From positions 1 to 64,000 of the forward strand of contig NZ_JAUFQB010000011.1 of the NCBI RefSeq assembly GCF_030409525.1: a stretch of DNA of 64,000 bases, written 5' to 3'. A model generated the notes under the pieces. It ran no database searches, had not been told where the DNA came from, and saw only the letters and a list, made by a program, of their open reading frames with translations. This document shows, piece by piece, positions 14,621-24,200 of this stretch. The DNA is from Kaistella yonginensis. GTDB lineage: Bacteria; Bacteroidota; Bacteroidia; Flavobacteriales; Weeksellaceae. Position numbers and translations under genes: made by a program. How positions within the stretch are numbered: position 1 is the first letter of the stretch; each line of letters opens with the position of its first letter.

Positions 14621-16195
14621 ATGACACCAACAATCGCCATTATTATCGGTATTGTTTGCTTAGGTGTAGGAGCGCTAATTGGAATGGTTTTTTCCAAAAG
14701 TGCTCTAAATACAAAAGCAAAATTCATCGTTCAAGATGCAAAGAAAAACGCCGAAAACCTTATAGAAAAAGCCACTGTACAGGCAGAATCCCTTAAGAAA
14801 GAAAAGCATTTTCAGGCCAAAGAAAAGTTTATGGAACTGAAATCGCAACATGACGCAGATATTCAGACCAGAGAAAAGAAAATGCAGGATTCCGAAAAAA
14901 GAATCAAAGACAAAGAGCAAAAGCTCAATGATGAACTCAGTAAAACAGGTAAACTAGAAAAAGACCTGGATCGCCAAATTGCTGATTACAGTAAAAAACA
15001 CGAAATTCTTGAAAGAAAACAACAGGAACTAGACACGGTAACTGCTCAGAAAGTAGAGATTTTAGAAAAAATTTCTGGCTATTCTGCAGAAGATGCAAAA
15101 AATGAATTGGTAGAAGCATTAAAATCAGAAGCGAAAACCAAAGCCCAAGCTCATGTTCAGAATATCATGGCCGAAGCCAATCTTAATGCGAAACAAGAAG
15201 CCAAGAAAATCGTGATTCAAACCATCCAACGAATTGGAACCGAGCAGGCTATCGAGAATTCAGTTTCTGTTTTCAATATTGAATCGGACGAGGTGAAAGG
15301 TAGAATTATCGGACGAGAAGGAAGAAACATCCGCGCATTAGAAGCAGCAACAGGAGTAGAAATTATTGTAGATGACACTCCGGAAGCGATTTTACTTTCG
15401 TGTTTTGATCCAGTGAGAAGAGAAATCGCGAGATTATCACTACACCGATTGGTTACCGATGGTAGAATTCACCCGGCAAGAATCGAAGAAGTGGTTGATA
15501 AAACCAAAAAACAAATAGAAGAAGAAATTATCGAAGTCGGTAAAAGAACCGTAATCGATTTAGGAGTTCACGGACTGCACCCAGAACTAGTGAAAATTGT
15601 AGGGAGAATGAAATTCCGTTCTTCTTACGGTCAGAATTTGTTGCAACACTCCAGAGAAGTTGCCAATATCGCCGGAACCATGGCCGCAGAATTAGGACTC
15701 AACGTTAAATTGGCCAAAAGAGCTGGTTTGTTACACGATATTGGAAAAGTTCCTGAACAGGAATCTGAATTGCCGCATGCTCTTCTAGGAATGCAGTGGG
15801 CCGAAAAATATGGCGAAAATCCAGAAGTGGTGAATGCCATTGGAGCACACCATGATGAGGTAGAAATGACGACCCTTTTATCCCCGATTATTCAAGTTGC
15901 TGATGCGATTTCGGGAGCCAGACCGGGAGCCAGAAGACAAGTCCTAGAATCGTATATCCAAAGGTTAAAAGATCTGGAAGCAGCCGCTTTAAGTTTTGAT
16001 GGCGTTTCAAGTGCGTACGCAATTCAAGCAGGTAGAGAATTGCGAGTAATGGTTGAAAGTGGGAAAGTTAGTGATGACCAATCTGCACAGCTTTCTTACG
16101 ATATTTCAGAGAAAATTCAAAATGAATTAACCTATCCGGGACAAGTACGGGTAACGGTAATTCGTGAGACCAGATCGGTAAATATTGCGAGATAA
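14621..16195 (+). CDS. rny: Ribonuclease Y
   Basis: RNase Y is a membrane-bound endoribonuclease that starts mRNA decay. The 524 residues contain an N-terminal transmembrane helix (about 4-24), a long charged coiled coil (about 30-200), a KH domain with the GxxG motif in [14 protein letters not shown] (229-241), and an HD domain with metal ligands His343 (LLQHSREVA) and His372-Asp373 (GLLHDIGK), followed by GAHHDEVE and the C-terminal conserved domain ending [15 protein letters not shown]. All catalytic residues are in place and the length is typical. A clear terminator follows. The upstream neighbour is the 6S RNA, so the promoter probably lies in 14530-14620. Confidence 0.96.
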   Translation: MTPTIAIIIGIVCLGVGALIGMVFSKSALNTKAKFIVQDAKKNAENLIEKATVQAESLKKEKHFQAKEKFMELKSQHDADIQTREKKMQDSEKRIKDKEQKLNDELSKTGKLEKDLDRQIADYSKKHEILERKQQELDTVTAQKVEILEKISGYSAEDAKNELVEALKSEAKTKAQAHVQNIMAEANLNAKQEAKKIVIQTIQRIGTEQAIENSVSVFNIESDEVKGRIIGREGRNIRALEAATGVEIIVDDTPEAILLSCFDPVRREIARLSLHRLVTDGRIHPARIEEVVDKTKKQIEEEIIEVGKRTVIDLGVHGLHPELVKIVGRMKFRSSYGQNLLQHSREVANIAGTMAAELGLNVKLAKRAGLLHDIGKVPEQESELPHALLGMQWAEKYGENPEVVNAIGAHHDEVEMTTLLSPIIQVADAISGARPGARRQVLESYIQRLKDLEAAALSFDGVSSAYAIQAGRELRVMVESGKVSDDQSAQLSYDISEKIQNELTYPGQVRVTVIRETRSVNIAR

Positions 16196-16220
16196 AACTT
16201 AACCAATAGTAGATTAGAAT

Positions 16221-16252
16221 GCCAACGAATAATTTCGTTGGCTTTTCTTTTA
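16221..16252 (+). terminator. Terminator of rny
   Basis: GCCAACGAA (16221-16229) pairs perfectly with TTCGTTGGC (16233-16241), followed by a T-rich tract. Confidence 0.85.
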
Positions 16253-16297
16253 TACAAAAAAGGGTGAGTTTCCTGTTTTTTTTATTAATAATAAAGC

Positions 16298-16305
16298 TAG
16301 TTTTG
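16298..16305 (+). promoter_or_regulatory. -7 element for the four-gene sensory operon
   Basis: TAGTTTTG (TAnnTTTG), 14 bp before the lipoprotein ATG. No TTG at -33. Confidence 0.45.
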
Positions 16306-16319
16306 TTAAAATAATTATT

Positions 16320-16862
16320 ATGAAAACGAAAAAAACTCTTTTTACGGCATCTATTGCAATTTCATTGTTGCTCTTGGTGTATTCCTGTATGATCAGTGTA
16401 GGCACGGGTCTCGGAGGTGTTTCTACCACGACGACCACCGTGAGTGCGCTCTCGGAACATCTGATCTCGGCAGCGCAGGCGAAAGTACTTAGCGACGAAT
16501 ACAACAATAATAACTATAAAATTCTGAACGCTGGTAAAGTTGATCCTGAAACGAAAGAAGTCTATTATGACATTGAAGTGTTGCAAGATTATATTAATTA
16601 CGTAAAAGCAGAAGCTAAAAAACAAAAGATTAAAAAGATTGGGATCACCATTGCTTTCGGTCAATATCCTAATAATGGAAACTTTGATAACAGGTTAAAA
16701 AAACAATACCAAGGAAAACAAACAGTGTATCTCAAAGCAAGTGTAAAACCTTTGCCTGGAAGCGGTAAAGTTGGAATTGGTGGTTATAGTCCAGCTGAAG
16801 ACAATCCTGGCATTTCAGAGATTAGTGCATTTGATTTTGGAAACTTAACTCCGCCAGAATGA
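16320..16862 (+). CDS. Lipoprotein at head of the sensory operon, unknown function
   Basis: 180 residues. A signal peptide with lipobox VYSC (Cys23) is followed by a Gly/Ser/Thr-rich linker (GTGLGGVSTTTTTVSALSEH), then a globular part with the GKVDPETKEVYYDIEVLQDYINYV segment and a beta-rich end rich in Gly and Pro (GSGKVGIGGYSPAEDNPG). I do not recognise a family. Bases coding for the linker (about 16395-16500) are visibly more GC-rich than the surroundings. Only 7 bp separate it from the seven-helix protein, which is followed by the histidine kinase with a 4-bp overlap, so it is probably an envelope sensor or ligand-binding partner, by inference. Confidence 0.7.
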   Translation: MKTKKTLFTASIAISLLLLVYSCMISVGTGLGGVSTTTTTVSALSEHLISAAQAKVLSDEYNNNNYKILNAGKVDPETKEVYYDIEVLQDYINYVKAEAKKQKIKKIGITIAFGQYPNNGNFDNRLKKQYQGKQTVYLKASVKPLPGSGKVGIGGYSPAEDNPGISEISAFDFGNLTPPE

Positions 16863-16869
16863 TAAAATA

Positions 16870-17529
16870 ATGGAATGGAATAGAGACATAGGCCTTTTTT
16901 TAATTAATCTTTTGATCCTAAGTATTTTAGTGTTATTGATTAAACGAAGGGATATATTAGGAGATTATAAATACTTAATGATCGCCGCAATCGCGGTGAC
17001 TTATATTATTGATGCGCTTACTTATTATATTCGATTTACTAAAAGTTTGCCTGCAATTTATACCCTTTACATCTACATCTATCTTGGTTTAGGGTTGTTT
17101 TTTCTCCTTCTTTTTTTGATGTACCAGAAATTAATTAAAAATAGGATGTTGAAAAAAATAGCGTATGCTATCACCCTATTATTTTTGCTTTTTTATTGTT
17201 ATCAAGTTGTAACGATTGACCTTGCAGATGGCTTTCCACAAATCATACTCTTCTTTAATGTCTTTCTATTACTTTTTGTAATTGCGTTGTTTTTACTAGA
17301 TACATTTAAAACGGATCTCATTTTAGAAATTAATCAGTATTATCCTTTTTGGTTTTCCTTGGGATTAATTGTTGTTTACTTGGGAATGGTGCCATCCATC
17401 ATTATTAGCAAAATATCTTCTTCAACAATGACAAGTGGGTTATGGGTTTTCATTACCTTTATCATCAACTTTGTGGGGTACGGTATTCTTTTAATCGGTT
17501 TATTTAAAGCTAAAAAGATTGTACGATGA
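16870..17529 (+). CDS. Seven-helix membrane protein, probable sensory partner of the kinase
   Basis: 219 residues, almost all hydrophobic, with seven clear transmembrane helices: IGLFLINLLILSILVLLI, YLMIAAIAVTYIIDALTYYI, YTLYIYIYLGLGLFFLLLF, IAYAITLLFLLFYCYQ, ILFFNVFLLLFVIALFLL, FWFSLGLIVVYLGMV and WVFITFIINFVGYGILLIG. Loops are very short. I do not recognise a named family; the count and layout resemble 7TM sensory modules that in Bacteroidota are often fused to kinases. Its stop overlaps the kinase start (ATGA), so the two proteins are made together. I infer that it supplies the sensing domain the kinase lacks. Confidence 0.7.
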   Translation: MEWNRDIGLFLINLLILSILVLLIKRRDILGDYKYLMIAAIAVTYIIDALTYYIRFTKSLPAIYTLYIYIYLGLGLFFLLLFLMYQKLIKNRMLKKIAYAITLLFLLFYCYQVVTIDLADGFPQIILFFNVFLLLFVIALFLLDTFKTDLILEINQYYPFWFSLGLIVVYLGMVPSIIISKISSSTMTSGLWVFITFIINFVGYGILLIGLFKAKKIVR

Positions 17530-18302
17530 CGAATTTCTCTGAAGTGGATATCATTTATCTGTTTACCACCGTTTTGGTTTTTGCCATCGTACTCATTATG
17601 GTGGTGGTCTATATTTTTTTCTACAAAAAAAAATCTGAATTATTATTTGATCGAAAAATAAAGGAGGCCCAATTCGAACAAGAACTTACCCTGGCGATTA
17701 TTGAGATGAAAGAAACAACGCTCAGCTATATCGGACAGGAGTTGCATGATGATTTAGGACAAAAAATGTCCATCGCAAAATTAATGGTTAACTTGGGTCT
17801 AGAAACTGCTGAAGGGCCGCAAAAAGAAATCTTACAGGAAATAAATGAAGTCATTGGCGAAAGTATTCGGGACATTCGCAGTTTGAGTAAAAGTTTTATT
17901 ACAGAACAAATAGAAAATTTAGGATTAGTACAATCTGTTCAGAAAGAGGTTTCTAGGATTGATCGATTGAATCTCATGAAAATTAAATTTACTCATAATA
18001 CCAACAAGATTATTTTAGAATCCAAAGACTGTTTGATTCTTTTCCGTATTATTCAGGAATCCATTAACAATGTACTCAAACATTCGAGAGCAAAAAATAT
18101 GACCATATCACTGCAAGATGAACCGAGGTTTGTAGAAATTATTTTAAGTGATGACGGAATCGGTTTTAATGAGAATAAACATAAATCGGGAAGTGGATTA
18201 ATGAGTATGAAAAAAAGAGCTAACTTAATCCAAACGGATTTGGATGTAAACACCATTATAGGTGAAGGCACCACAATCACCATTAAATACAATAAAAATT
18301 AA
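17526..18302 (+). CDS. Sensor histidine kinase, HisKA_3/NarL type, lacking a sensor domain
   Basis: 258 residues. One transmembrane helix (about 8-33) is followed by a short linker, a HisKA_3 dimerisation domain with the phosphoacceptor His74 in QELHDDLGQKMS, and a HATPase_c domain with N-box IQESINNVLKHS, G1 box DDGIGF, G2 box GSGLMSMKKRA and GEGTTITI. There is no extracellular loop, PAS or TPR domain to sense a signal. It overlaps the upstream seven-helix gene by 4 bp and is 11 bp from its cognate response regulator. It therefore should phosphorylate the NarL-type regulator in response to a signal perceived by the membrane partner. Confidence 0.9.
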   Translation: MTNFSEVDIIYLFTTVLVFAIVLIMVVVYIFFYKKKSELLFDRKIKEAQFEQELTLAIIEMKETTLSYIGQELHDDLGQKMSIAKLMVNLGLETAEGPQKEILQEINEVIGESIRDIRSLSKSFITEQIENLGLVQSVQKEVSRIDRLNLMKIKFTHNTNKIILESKDCLILFRIIQESINNVLKHSRAKNMTISLQDEPRFVEIILSDDGIGFNENKHKSGSGLMSMKKRANLIQTDLDVNTIIGEGTTITIKYNKN

Positions 18303-18313
18303 ACAAAAATTTT

Positions 18314-18958
18314 ATGGAAACCATAAAAATTGCAATTGTAGATGATCATAAAATGCTTTCCGGGGCCATCGAAAAAATGCTTTCTATTAATAAAAAATAT
18401 AAGGTCATCAATACTTCTTCTAATGGCGAGGAATTTATCCACGCAATTGAAGTGGAGCATATCAATCCAGATGTGGTGCTCATGGATGTAAATATGCCCG
18501 TAAAAAATGGTGTGGAAACGACTCAATATCTAAAGGATCATTTTCCTGAAATAAAGGTCATTGCCCTAACGATGGAAGACGATGAGAAAACAATTATTGC
18601 AATGCTAAAAGCCGGAGCCAGAGGTTATCTCTTAAAAGAAATGTCGCCCAAAATCTTATTTGAAGCCATAGAAACCGTGCATGATAAAGGAGTATTCTAT
18701 ACCGATATGGTTACGCAGTGTTTGTTGAATATTCGAACAGAAGAAAAACTGGTGAAAGAATGCGTAGAAGATCTGAAGGATCGCGAAAAAGAATTCATCA
18801 AATTAGCGTGCAGTGAGCTAACCTATAAGGAAATTGCCGATGTAATGTTTCTAAGCCCTAAAACAATTGATGGGTACCGCGATTCTGTATTTGTAAAACT
18901 CGATGTGAAAAGTAGAGTAGGTTTGGTGCTTTTTGCGATTAAAAATCAACTCCATTGA
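18314..18958 (+). CDS. NarL/FixJ-family response regulator
   Basis: 214 residues. The receiver domain has the acidic pocket IVDDHKML, phosphoacceptor Asp58 in VVLMDVNMP, the switch Thr in ALTMEDDE and Lys in GYLLKEMSP. A LuxR-type helix-turn-helix lies at about 148-205 (LKDREKEFIKLACSELTYKEIAD, SPKTIDGYRDSVFVKL). The family dimerises on phosphorylation and binds short inverted repeats. It is encoded with the kinase and followed by a terminator. The OmpA-family gene comes next, with a 7-bp inverted repeat in its upstream region as a possible binding site. Confidence 0.93.
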   Translation: METIKIAIVDDHKMLSGAIEKMLSINKKYKVINTSSNGEEFIHAIEVEHINPDVVLMDVNMPVKNGVETTQYLKDHFPEIKVIALTMEDDEKTIIAMLKAGARGYLLKEMSPKILFEAIETVHDKGVFYTDMVTQCLLNIRTEEKLVKECVEDLKDREKEFIKLACSELTYKEIADVMFLSPKTIDGYRDSVFVKLDVKSRVGLVLFAIKNQLH

Positions 18959-19000
18959 AATTATTGAGGTAAATATTTCACTCATAATCATTAAACATAG

Positions 19001-19029
19001 ACCGTTTCAAACTTGAAGCGGTTTTTTTT
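19001..19029 (+). terminator. Terminator of the sensory operon
   Basis: ACCGTTTCAA (19001-19010) pairs with TTGAAGCGGT (19013-19022), with one G-U pair, followed by T8. Confidence 0.75.
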
Positions 19030-19072
19030 GCCCCTAAAATAAAGGGGCATTTTCCTGTTCCAATCTTAGGGG
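19030..19072 (+). promoter_or_regulatory. Overlapping inverted repeats upstream of the OmpA-family gene
   Basis: CCCCTAA (19031-19037) and TTAGGGG (19066-19072) are exact reverse complements 28 bp apart. A third copy of the G4 arm, AGGGGC (19043-19048), can alternatively pair with GCCCCT (19030-19035) as a compact hairpin. The structures exclude each other. This could be a regulator operator, for example for the adjacent NarL-type protein, or an RNA switch in the leader. Confidence 0.4.
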
Positions 19073-19151
19073 TTTACCTCTTTTAAATAGCTTTCAATAA
19101 TAGCAACTTTGTCATACAAATTACAAATACTATTAATTAAAAATTATCAAA

Positions 19152-20963
19152 ATGAAAAATTTAAAAGTTATTTTAGCAAGTGCCTTTTTAGCAACTAATT
19201 TTTTAGGAATTCTAAAAGCGCAAGAAACACCAATTCAAAAATTAGAAGACAAACATTCTTATTGGCAAATTTCTGCTAGGGCAGGTTACGATTTTCCTAT
19301 GTACAAAGAAACCTTTCGCTTTATTGATTATAAAGGTGGTTTTATGGGCGGTCTATCCGTAAACAAATACTGGAATTGGTTTGGCGTAGAAGCTGATGTA
19401 GATTTTATTAACAACACGCCAGAAGCAGTTGATTTACCCGGTCAATACGTAGAGCGTACCCTGCAAAATACCATTCTGGATTATGCTTCTTTCAAAATTC
19501 AAAAGAAAGAAATCTCCAGAACATTTGTTGGAGCCGGACCAGCCTTTAAATGGCAAACTGAAAACAATAAATTCACCTCAGAACTAGGTTTAATGGGCGG
19601 AGTTGGATTTATAGATGGTGGCGAAATATTGGTAGATGGTGTTAGACAAAATGCTCTTAATGATGTCATCACCTACCACTCAGGTTTTGATAAAGAAGTG
19701 GTCTTCTCGACCAAAGCACAGCTGCGATTTAATTATTTCTTTAATGACAATTGGGGACTTAATGCTGGTGCATATTACATGAACCACTATAATGTAGCTG
19801 AATCTACTAAAAATGAGATTTTAGACAAAACTTACGGTACAAAACCAGCCACGTATTATTACGTTGAGCGCGGAAAAATAGACAATGTATACGATGATAA
19901 AATCATCATGAGATCTGATATTGCAGGAGTTAATGAACCCAACCAAATGCAAAAAATGACTTTACAATCAGTTGGGGTGTTCGCTGGATTATCTTATCGT
20001 TTCGGACCGAAAAATCCTGCGAAAGTGGTCGAAACCAAAGCACCAGAAGTAAAATCATATCGACTCGTAGTTACCGCTAAAGATAAATTTTCAGGGCAAG
20101 TAATTCCCAATACGCAAGTTTTGATTAAAGATCTGCAGGGAAATATAATAAAAACTGCAATGACAGACGCTTCGGGTAAAGTATATATCGATGAGATCAA
20201 TCCGAACAATTATGCAATTACGGGTTCATTTAATGAAATTTCACTGGATCCTACTTCAACCAAGACCGCTGAGTTTATTGCCAACGGAGATTTAAACAAA
20301 GAACTCATTTACGCTGATCGTAATTTTATTCTTAAAGGTAGAACCTTCCAATGTAACTCTTCGGTTCCGCTTTCAGGAGCTGCAGTTTATTTAGAAAATA
20401 AATTTGATGCCTATAAAAAATCGACCATGTCTGATGCAAATGGAGATTTTATTTTACAATTACCACCAAATGCAACCTTCGAACTGTATGCGAAAAAAGA
20501 AAATTATTTTTCACAAATAGAAATGGTAAATACGCAAAATTATAATAGAGACCGAAACCTATTTGTAAATATTGAGATTTGCGCCCAAGAAACCAAATGT
20601 GGAGAAGGGATTGCTCTGGATAATATTTTATATAATCTTGATAAATACAATATAAGAGAAGATGCAAAACCTGAATTAAACAAAGTAGTGAGATTTATGG
20701 AAGATCATCCAGGAGTAAATGTAGAGTTAGGTTCTCATACAGATTCCAGAGGTAGCGATTCTTACAATCAAAAACTTTCTCAAAACAGAGCACAATCTGC
20801 GGTAGATTATATTACTTCCAGAGGAATTAGCAGTGCCAGAATTAGCGCGAAAGGTTATGGTGAATCGGTTTTATTAAATAAATGTGCAGACGGCGTACCC
20901 TGTTCAGAACAAGAGCAACAAGTGAACAGAAGAACAGAATTTAAAGTTATTTGTCCTAAATAA
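19152..20963 (+). CDS. OmpA-family outer-membrane protein
   Basis: 603 residues. Signal peptide 1-23 (ending GILKAQ); an N-terminal beta-barrel of roughly 250 residues with many aromatic-ending strands (YWQISARAGYDFPMY, SVGVFAGLSYRFG); two carboxypeptidase-regulatory/Cna-B-like modules at about 300-375 (SGQVIPNTQVLIKDLQGNI) and 385-470 (VPLSGAAVYLEN); then an OmpA C-terminal peptidoglycan-binding domain with VELGSHTDSRGSDSYNQKLS, NRAQSAVDYI, GYGES and NRRTEFKV. It should link the outer membrane to peptidoglycan. It lies downstream of the kinase/regulator operon, separated by a terminator and an inverted repeat. A near-consensus -7 (CAACTTTG) is at 19104-19111. Confidence 0.9.
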   Translation: MKNLKVILASAFLATNFLGILKAQETPIQKLEDKHSYWQISARAGYDFPMYKETFRFIDYKGGFMGGLSVNKYWNWFGVEADVDFINNTPEAVDLPGQYVERTLQNTILDYASFKIQKKEISRTFVGAGPAFKWQTENNKFTSELGLMGGVGFIDGGEILVDGVRQNALNDVITYHSGFDKEVVFSTKAQLRFNYFFNDNWGLNAGAYYMNHYNVAESTKNEILDKTYGTKPATYYYVERGKIDNVYDDKIIMRSDIAGVNEPNQMQKMTLQSVGVFAGLSYRFGPKNPAKVVETKAPEVKSYRLVVTAKDKFSGQVIPNTQVLIKDLQGNIIKTAMTDASGKVYIDEINPNNYAITGSFNEISLDPTSTKTAEFIANGDLNKELIYADRNFILKGRTFQCNSSVPLSGAAVYLENKFDAYKKSTMSDANGDFILQLPPNATFELYAKKENYFSQIEMVNTQNYNRDRNLFVNIEICAQETKCGEGIALDNILYNLDKYNIREDAKPELNKVVRFMEDHPGVNVELGSHTDSRGSDSYNQKLSQNRAQSAVDYITSRGISSARISAKGYGESVLLNKCADGVPCSEQEQQVNRRTEFKVICPK

Positions 20964-21273
20964 TTGATGTTTTATTTAATAGGAAACTGCCTTGCTTTAC
21001 GCGAGGCAGTTTTTTTAGTTAAGGTGAAAACCGTACTTCACAAACTTCGTCTAATGAATCACCAATTGTGTAGTGGAGTCTTTTAATCAATGATGAACAG
21101 AGGATATTTCATATCAAAAATAATAATTCCACGAACGAGCGGATCAAATCTGATGTCGTACAACGTTCTTTACTATAAATGATCGAAATTTAATTTGCCA
21201 GCCTCACCTTTAAAAATGCATTTATAACAGCGAACCTTCAGCGATAAAAAATAAAACGCCGCTATAAACCGCA
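20964..21273. other. 310-bp intergenic region between convergent ompA-like and adhesin genes
   Basis: It contains the OmpA-gene terminator at 20984-21016. In the rest I see no reading frame with recognisable similarity, no repeat and no obvious RNA fold. Confidence 0.6.
20984..21016 (+). terminator. Terminator of the OmpA-family gene
   Basis: AAACTGCCT (20984-20992) pairs with AGGCAGTTT (21004-21012), followed by a T-run. Confidence 0.8.
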
Positions 21274-24200
21274 CTAATTCCTATTTTTAAGGGTTACATA
21301 TCCGGTTAATATTCTGCCATCAGAAAGCGTGATATAGTACCAGTAATTGCCTGTCGGAAGATTTCTACTCAGATATTCGCCGTTCCAAGAGAAAGGTCCT
21401 TTCACAGTCTTGTCTAAAACCACCGTTCCAAAGCGGTCGATCACCCGTACTTTGGATCCAGGATAGTTTTCAATTCCTTCTATTTTCCATTCATCATTTA
21501 CCCCATCTGCATTTGGTGTAAATACGTTGTTTATTTTAAAAATGGTAAAATCTCTCTCGGCAACAGCACAATTTTGCAACCCACTTCGAACATAAGCCGT
21601 GTGATTTCCATTGGGCACATTGTAAAAATAATTAGAAGTTTGCCACTGAATATTATCGACGGAATATTCTAAAATTCCAACTCCAGTTGCGATGATTTGA
21701 ACGGTGCTGTTTTCTATTCTAATGTCCGTGATGATAGGTAATTCTACCTTTTTTACCGATACCGATTTCGTGGTGCTGCATCCAGAAATGTGGGTTACCG
21801 TAACTTCATATTTTCCGTTTTTATCTGCGGTAATGACCTGCTGTGTGCTCACTGGATTTCCATTAAAAGTCCATGTGAAAGTGGTATTGGCAGGTTGCAC
21901 CCCTGCATCGATTTTTACAAATTCTTCGGGACAATATTCAGCAGTTGCAGGTAAATTCACAATTGGCGAAGCATTAAGTTGAATACTGAGTTGAACTTTT
22001 GCAGAACATCCAGTGGTAGAATTCAGTTCAACAAAAATTTTATTGAGGCCAGTTTGTAGCGTATGGTTGGTCGGATCAGGAATTACTTGGTTATTTTGGT
22101 TGTAAAACTTGTAGGTGTAACTCGCTGAATTGGCTACCAAATTGGTTTGATAAGTGGTTAAATCAATTTTCTTCGTGCCATTTTCATCAGAACATAAAGC
22201 CGGAGCAGAAAAATCGGACGCAGGAATATTTGTTGTTACCAAAGTTACTTTAACCGGAAGCCGCGCTACGCTTTCGCAATTTTCACTTGTTTGTGTTGCG
22301 TAATAGGTTACCCCATCTTGCAACTGCGTATTATTCGGAAGTGTAGATGATGCAGAAATACTGCTGTACCATTTGATCTGCGTTCCTGAGACCAAAAGAT
22401 GAGTAAGCGTGGCATTTTGACTGATGCAAAATGTTTGCACAGAATTTCCAATCGGAGCAGCAGTGGTGATTATATTTACAAAAACCGGTGTTCTTTCACT
22501 TTCACAGAAATTTATAGTTTGCGTTGCGTAATAAATATTTCCATTACTTAAAGCCGTATTATTTGGAATAGAATTCCCACCAGAAATTGTAGAATACCAT
22601 AAAATATTGGTTCCCGTTGCTGTAATATTTGCAACTGTCGCATTTTGCTGTACACAGAAACTCTGACTAGTATTGACCAAAGGTTTCGGCGTTGGATTAT
22701 TAAATATATTGATAACAATCGAAGTTGCCACCGATTCGCAACCTAAGGCATTTTTTATTTTAATCAGATAAGTTTTTGGAAGCAATCCCGTAAAAGCGTT
22801 GGAGTTTTGCCAAGATATGCCATCATCGATACTGTATTGGGCGGCATTTTCATTAATGGTAATTTTTGCAGAAGGATTCGTACAGTCAATTTGTTGAACG
22901 GTAGCGGTTGGTTTCTTTGGGGTATCAGCAGGCACATTGATTGTTGCCAAAACCGTTGCGCTTTCACAACCTGCGCTATTTTTCACCTTCAAAAGATAAA
23001 TTCCTGGCGAAAGAAGTCCAGAAGTGGCATTCGATGAATAGCTAACGCCATTATCAAAACTATATTGATTTTCTGTAGAGCTAATCGTAATGGTTCCTAA
23101 AGGATTTACACAAGAACTCGGTTGAGCAATTGCAAATAGGGGAAGTGCTGGTGCATTTGGAGGAACATCCACCGTTGCGGTTGTCGCGGGCGAAGGACAG
23201 CCATTCACAGTTAATTTTATTTTTACATGATACGTTCCTGGAGATAAATTCGCAGAAGCGGAAGTGAGCCACGTAATTCCATCATCGAAACTGTAAAAAC
23301 CCGCTGCAGAAATTACGGTAATTGTTCCCGTAGATGCAGTACACCCGGAAGGATGAGCAATAGAAACTTGTGGAGCGGTGGGAGTTGTTGGTTGTACATT
23401 TACCGTCGCAATTCCTGCCAAAGAAGTACAGCCCGCACTGTCTTTAATCATCAAGTTGTAAGTTCCAGGTCCTAGATTCGGTTTGGTTTTAGAAGTAACA
23501 TAAGTCAAGCCATTATCAAAACTATATTCTGCTGCCGGTGTCGTAATTTCAATAGAGCCTAATGAATTTGTACAATCTGGTTGTGCAATCATGAAAGACG
23601 GAGCAGGTAAAGGAGCCGGAGTTGTAACCACCGCCGTTGCACCATCGGAAATACAACCTGCTGCATTTTTTATTTTTATCTTATACGTTCCAGGAGATAA
23701 ACCGGTTTTTGTGTCGGCATAAATAAAAGTTAAACCATCATCAAAACTATATGTTGCTGCAGAAGTTGTTATGGTAATTGATCCAGTAGAAACGCTACAA
23801 GTTGGTTGAGTTACACTAAAAGAGGGAGCAGCGATATTAATTCCTGAGTTTAATGTTACCGCTACAGAAGCGGATTCACAAGTGGAACTATTGTTCTTTA
23901 TTTTCACAATATAGGTTCCAGAACCAATGTTTTTTTTCACCGGAATTGTACTCCAAGTTGCTCCATCATTAAAGGAATAACTACTGCCAGGAGTGGTAAT
24001 GGTGATGCTTCCGTTTGTAGCGTCGCATTGTGTGGGATGGATTACCGTAACTGCGGGAGTTGGCGGAATTGAAGGTGCCGAATAAATATAAGCATAAGAA
24101 CTTTCCGACATACACCCGGAAGAATTTTTAACCAAAATATTATAATTTCCTGGATTCAAATTATTTTTTACGGGATTTGTCGTCCAAGTTATTCCGTTGT

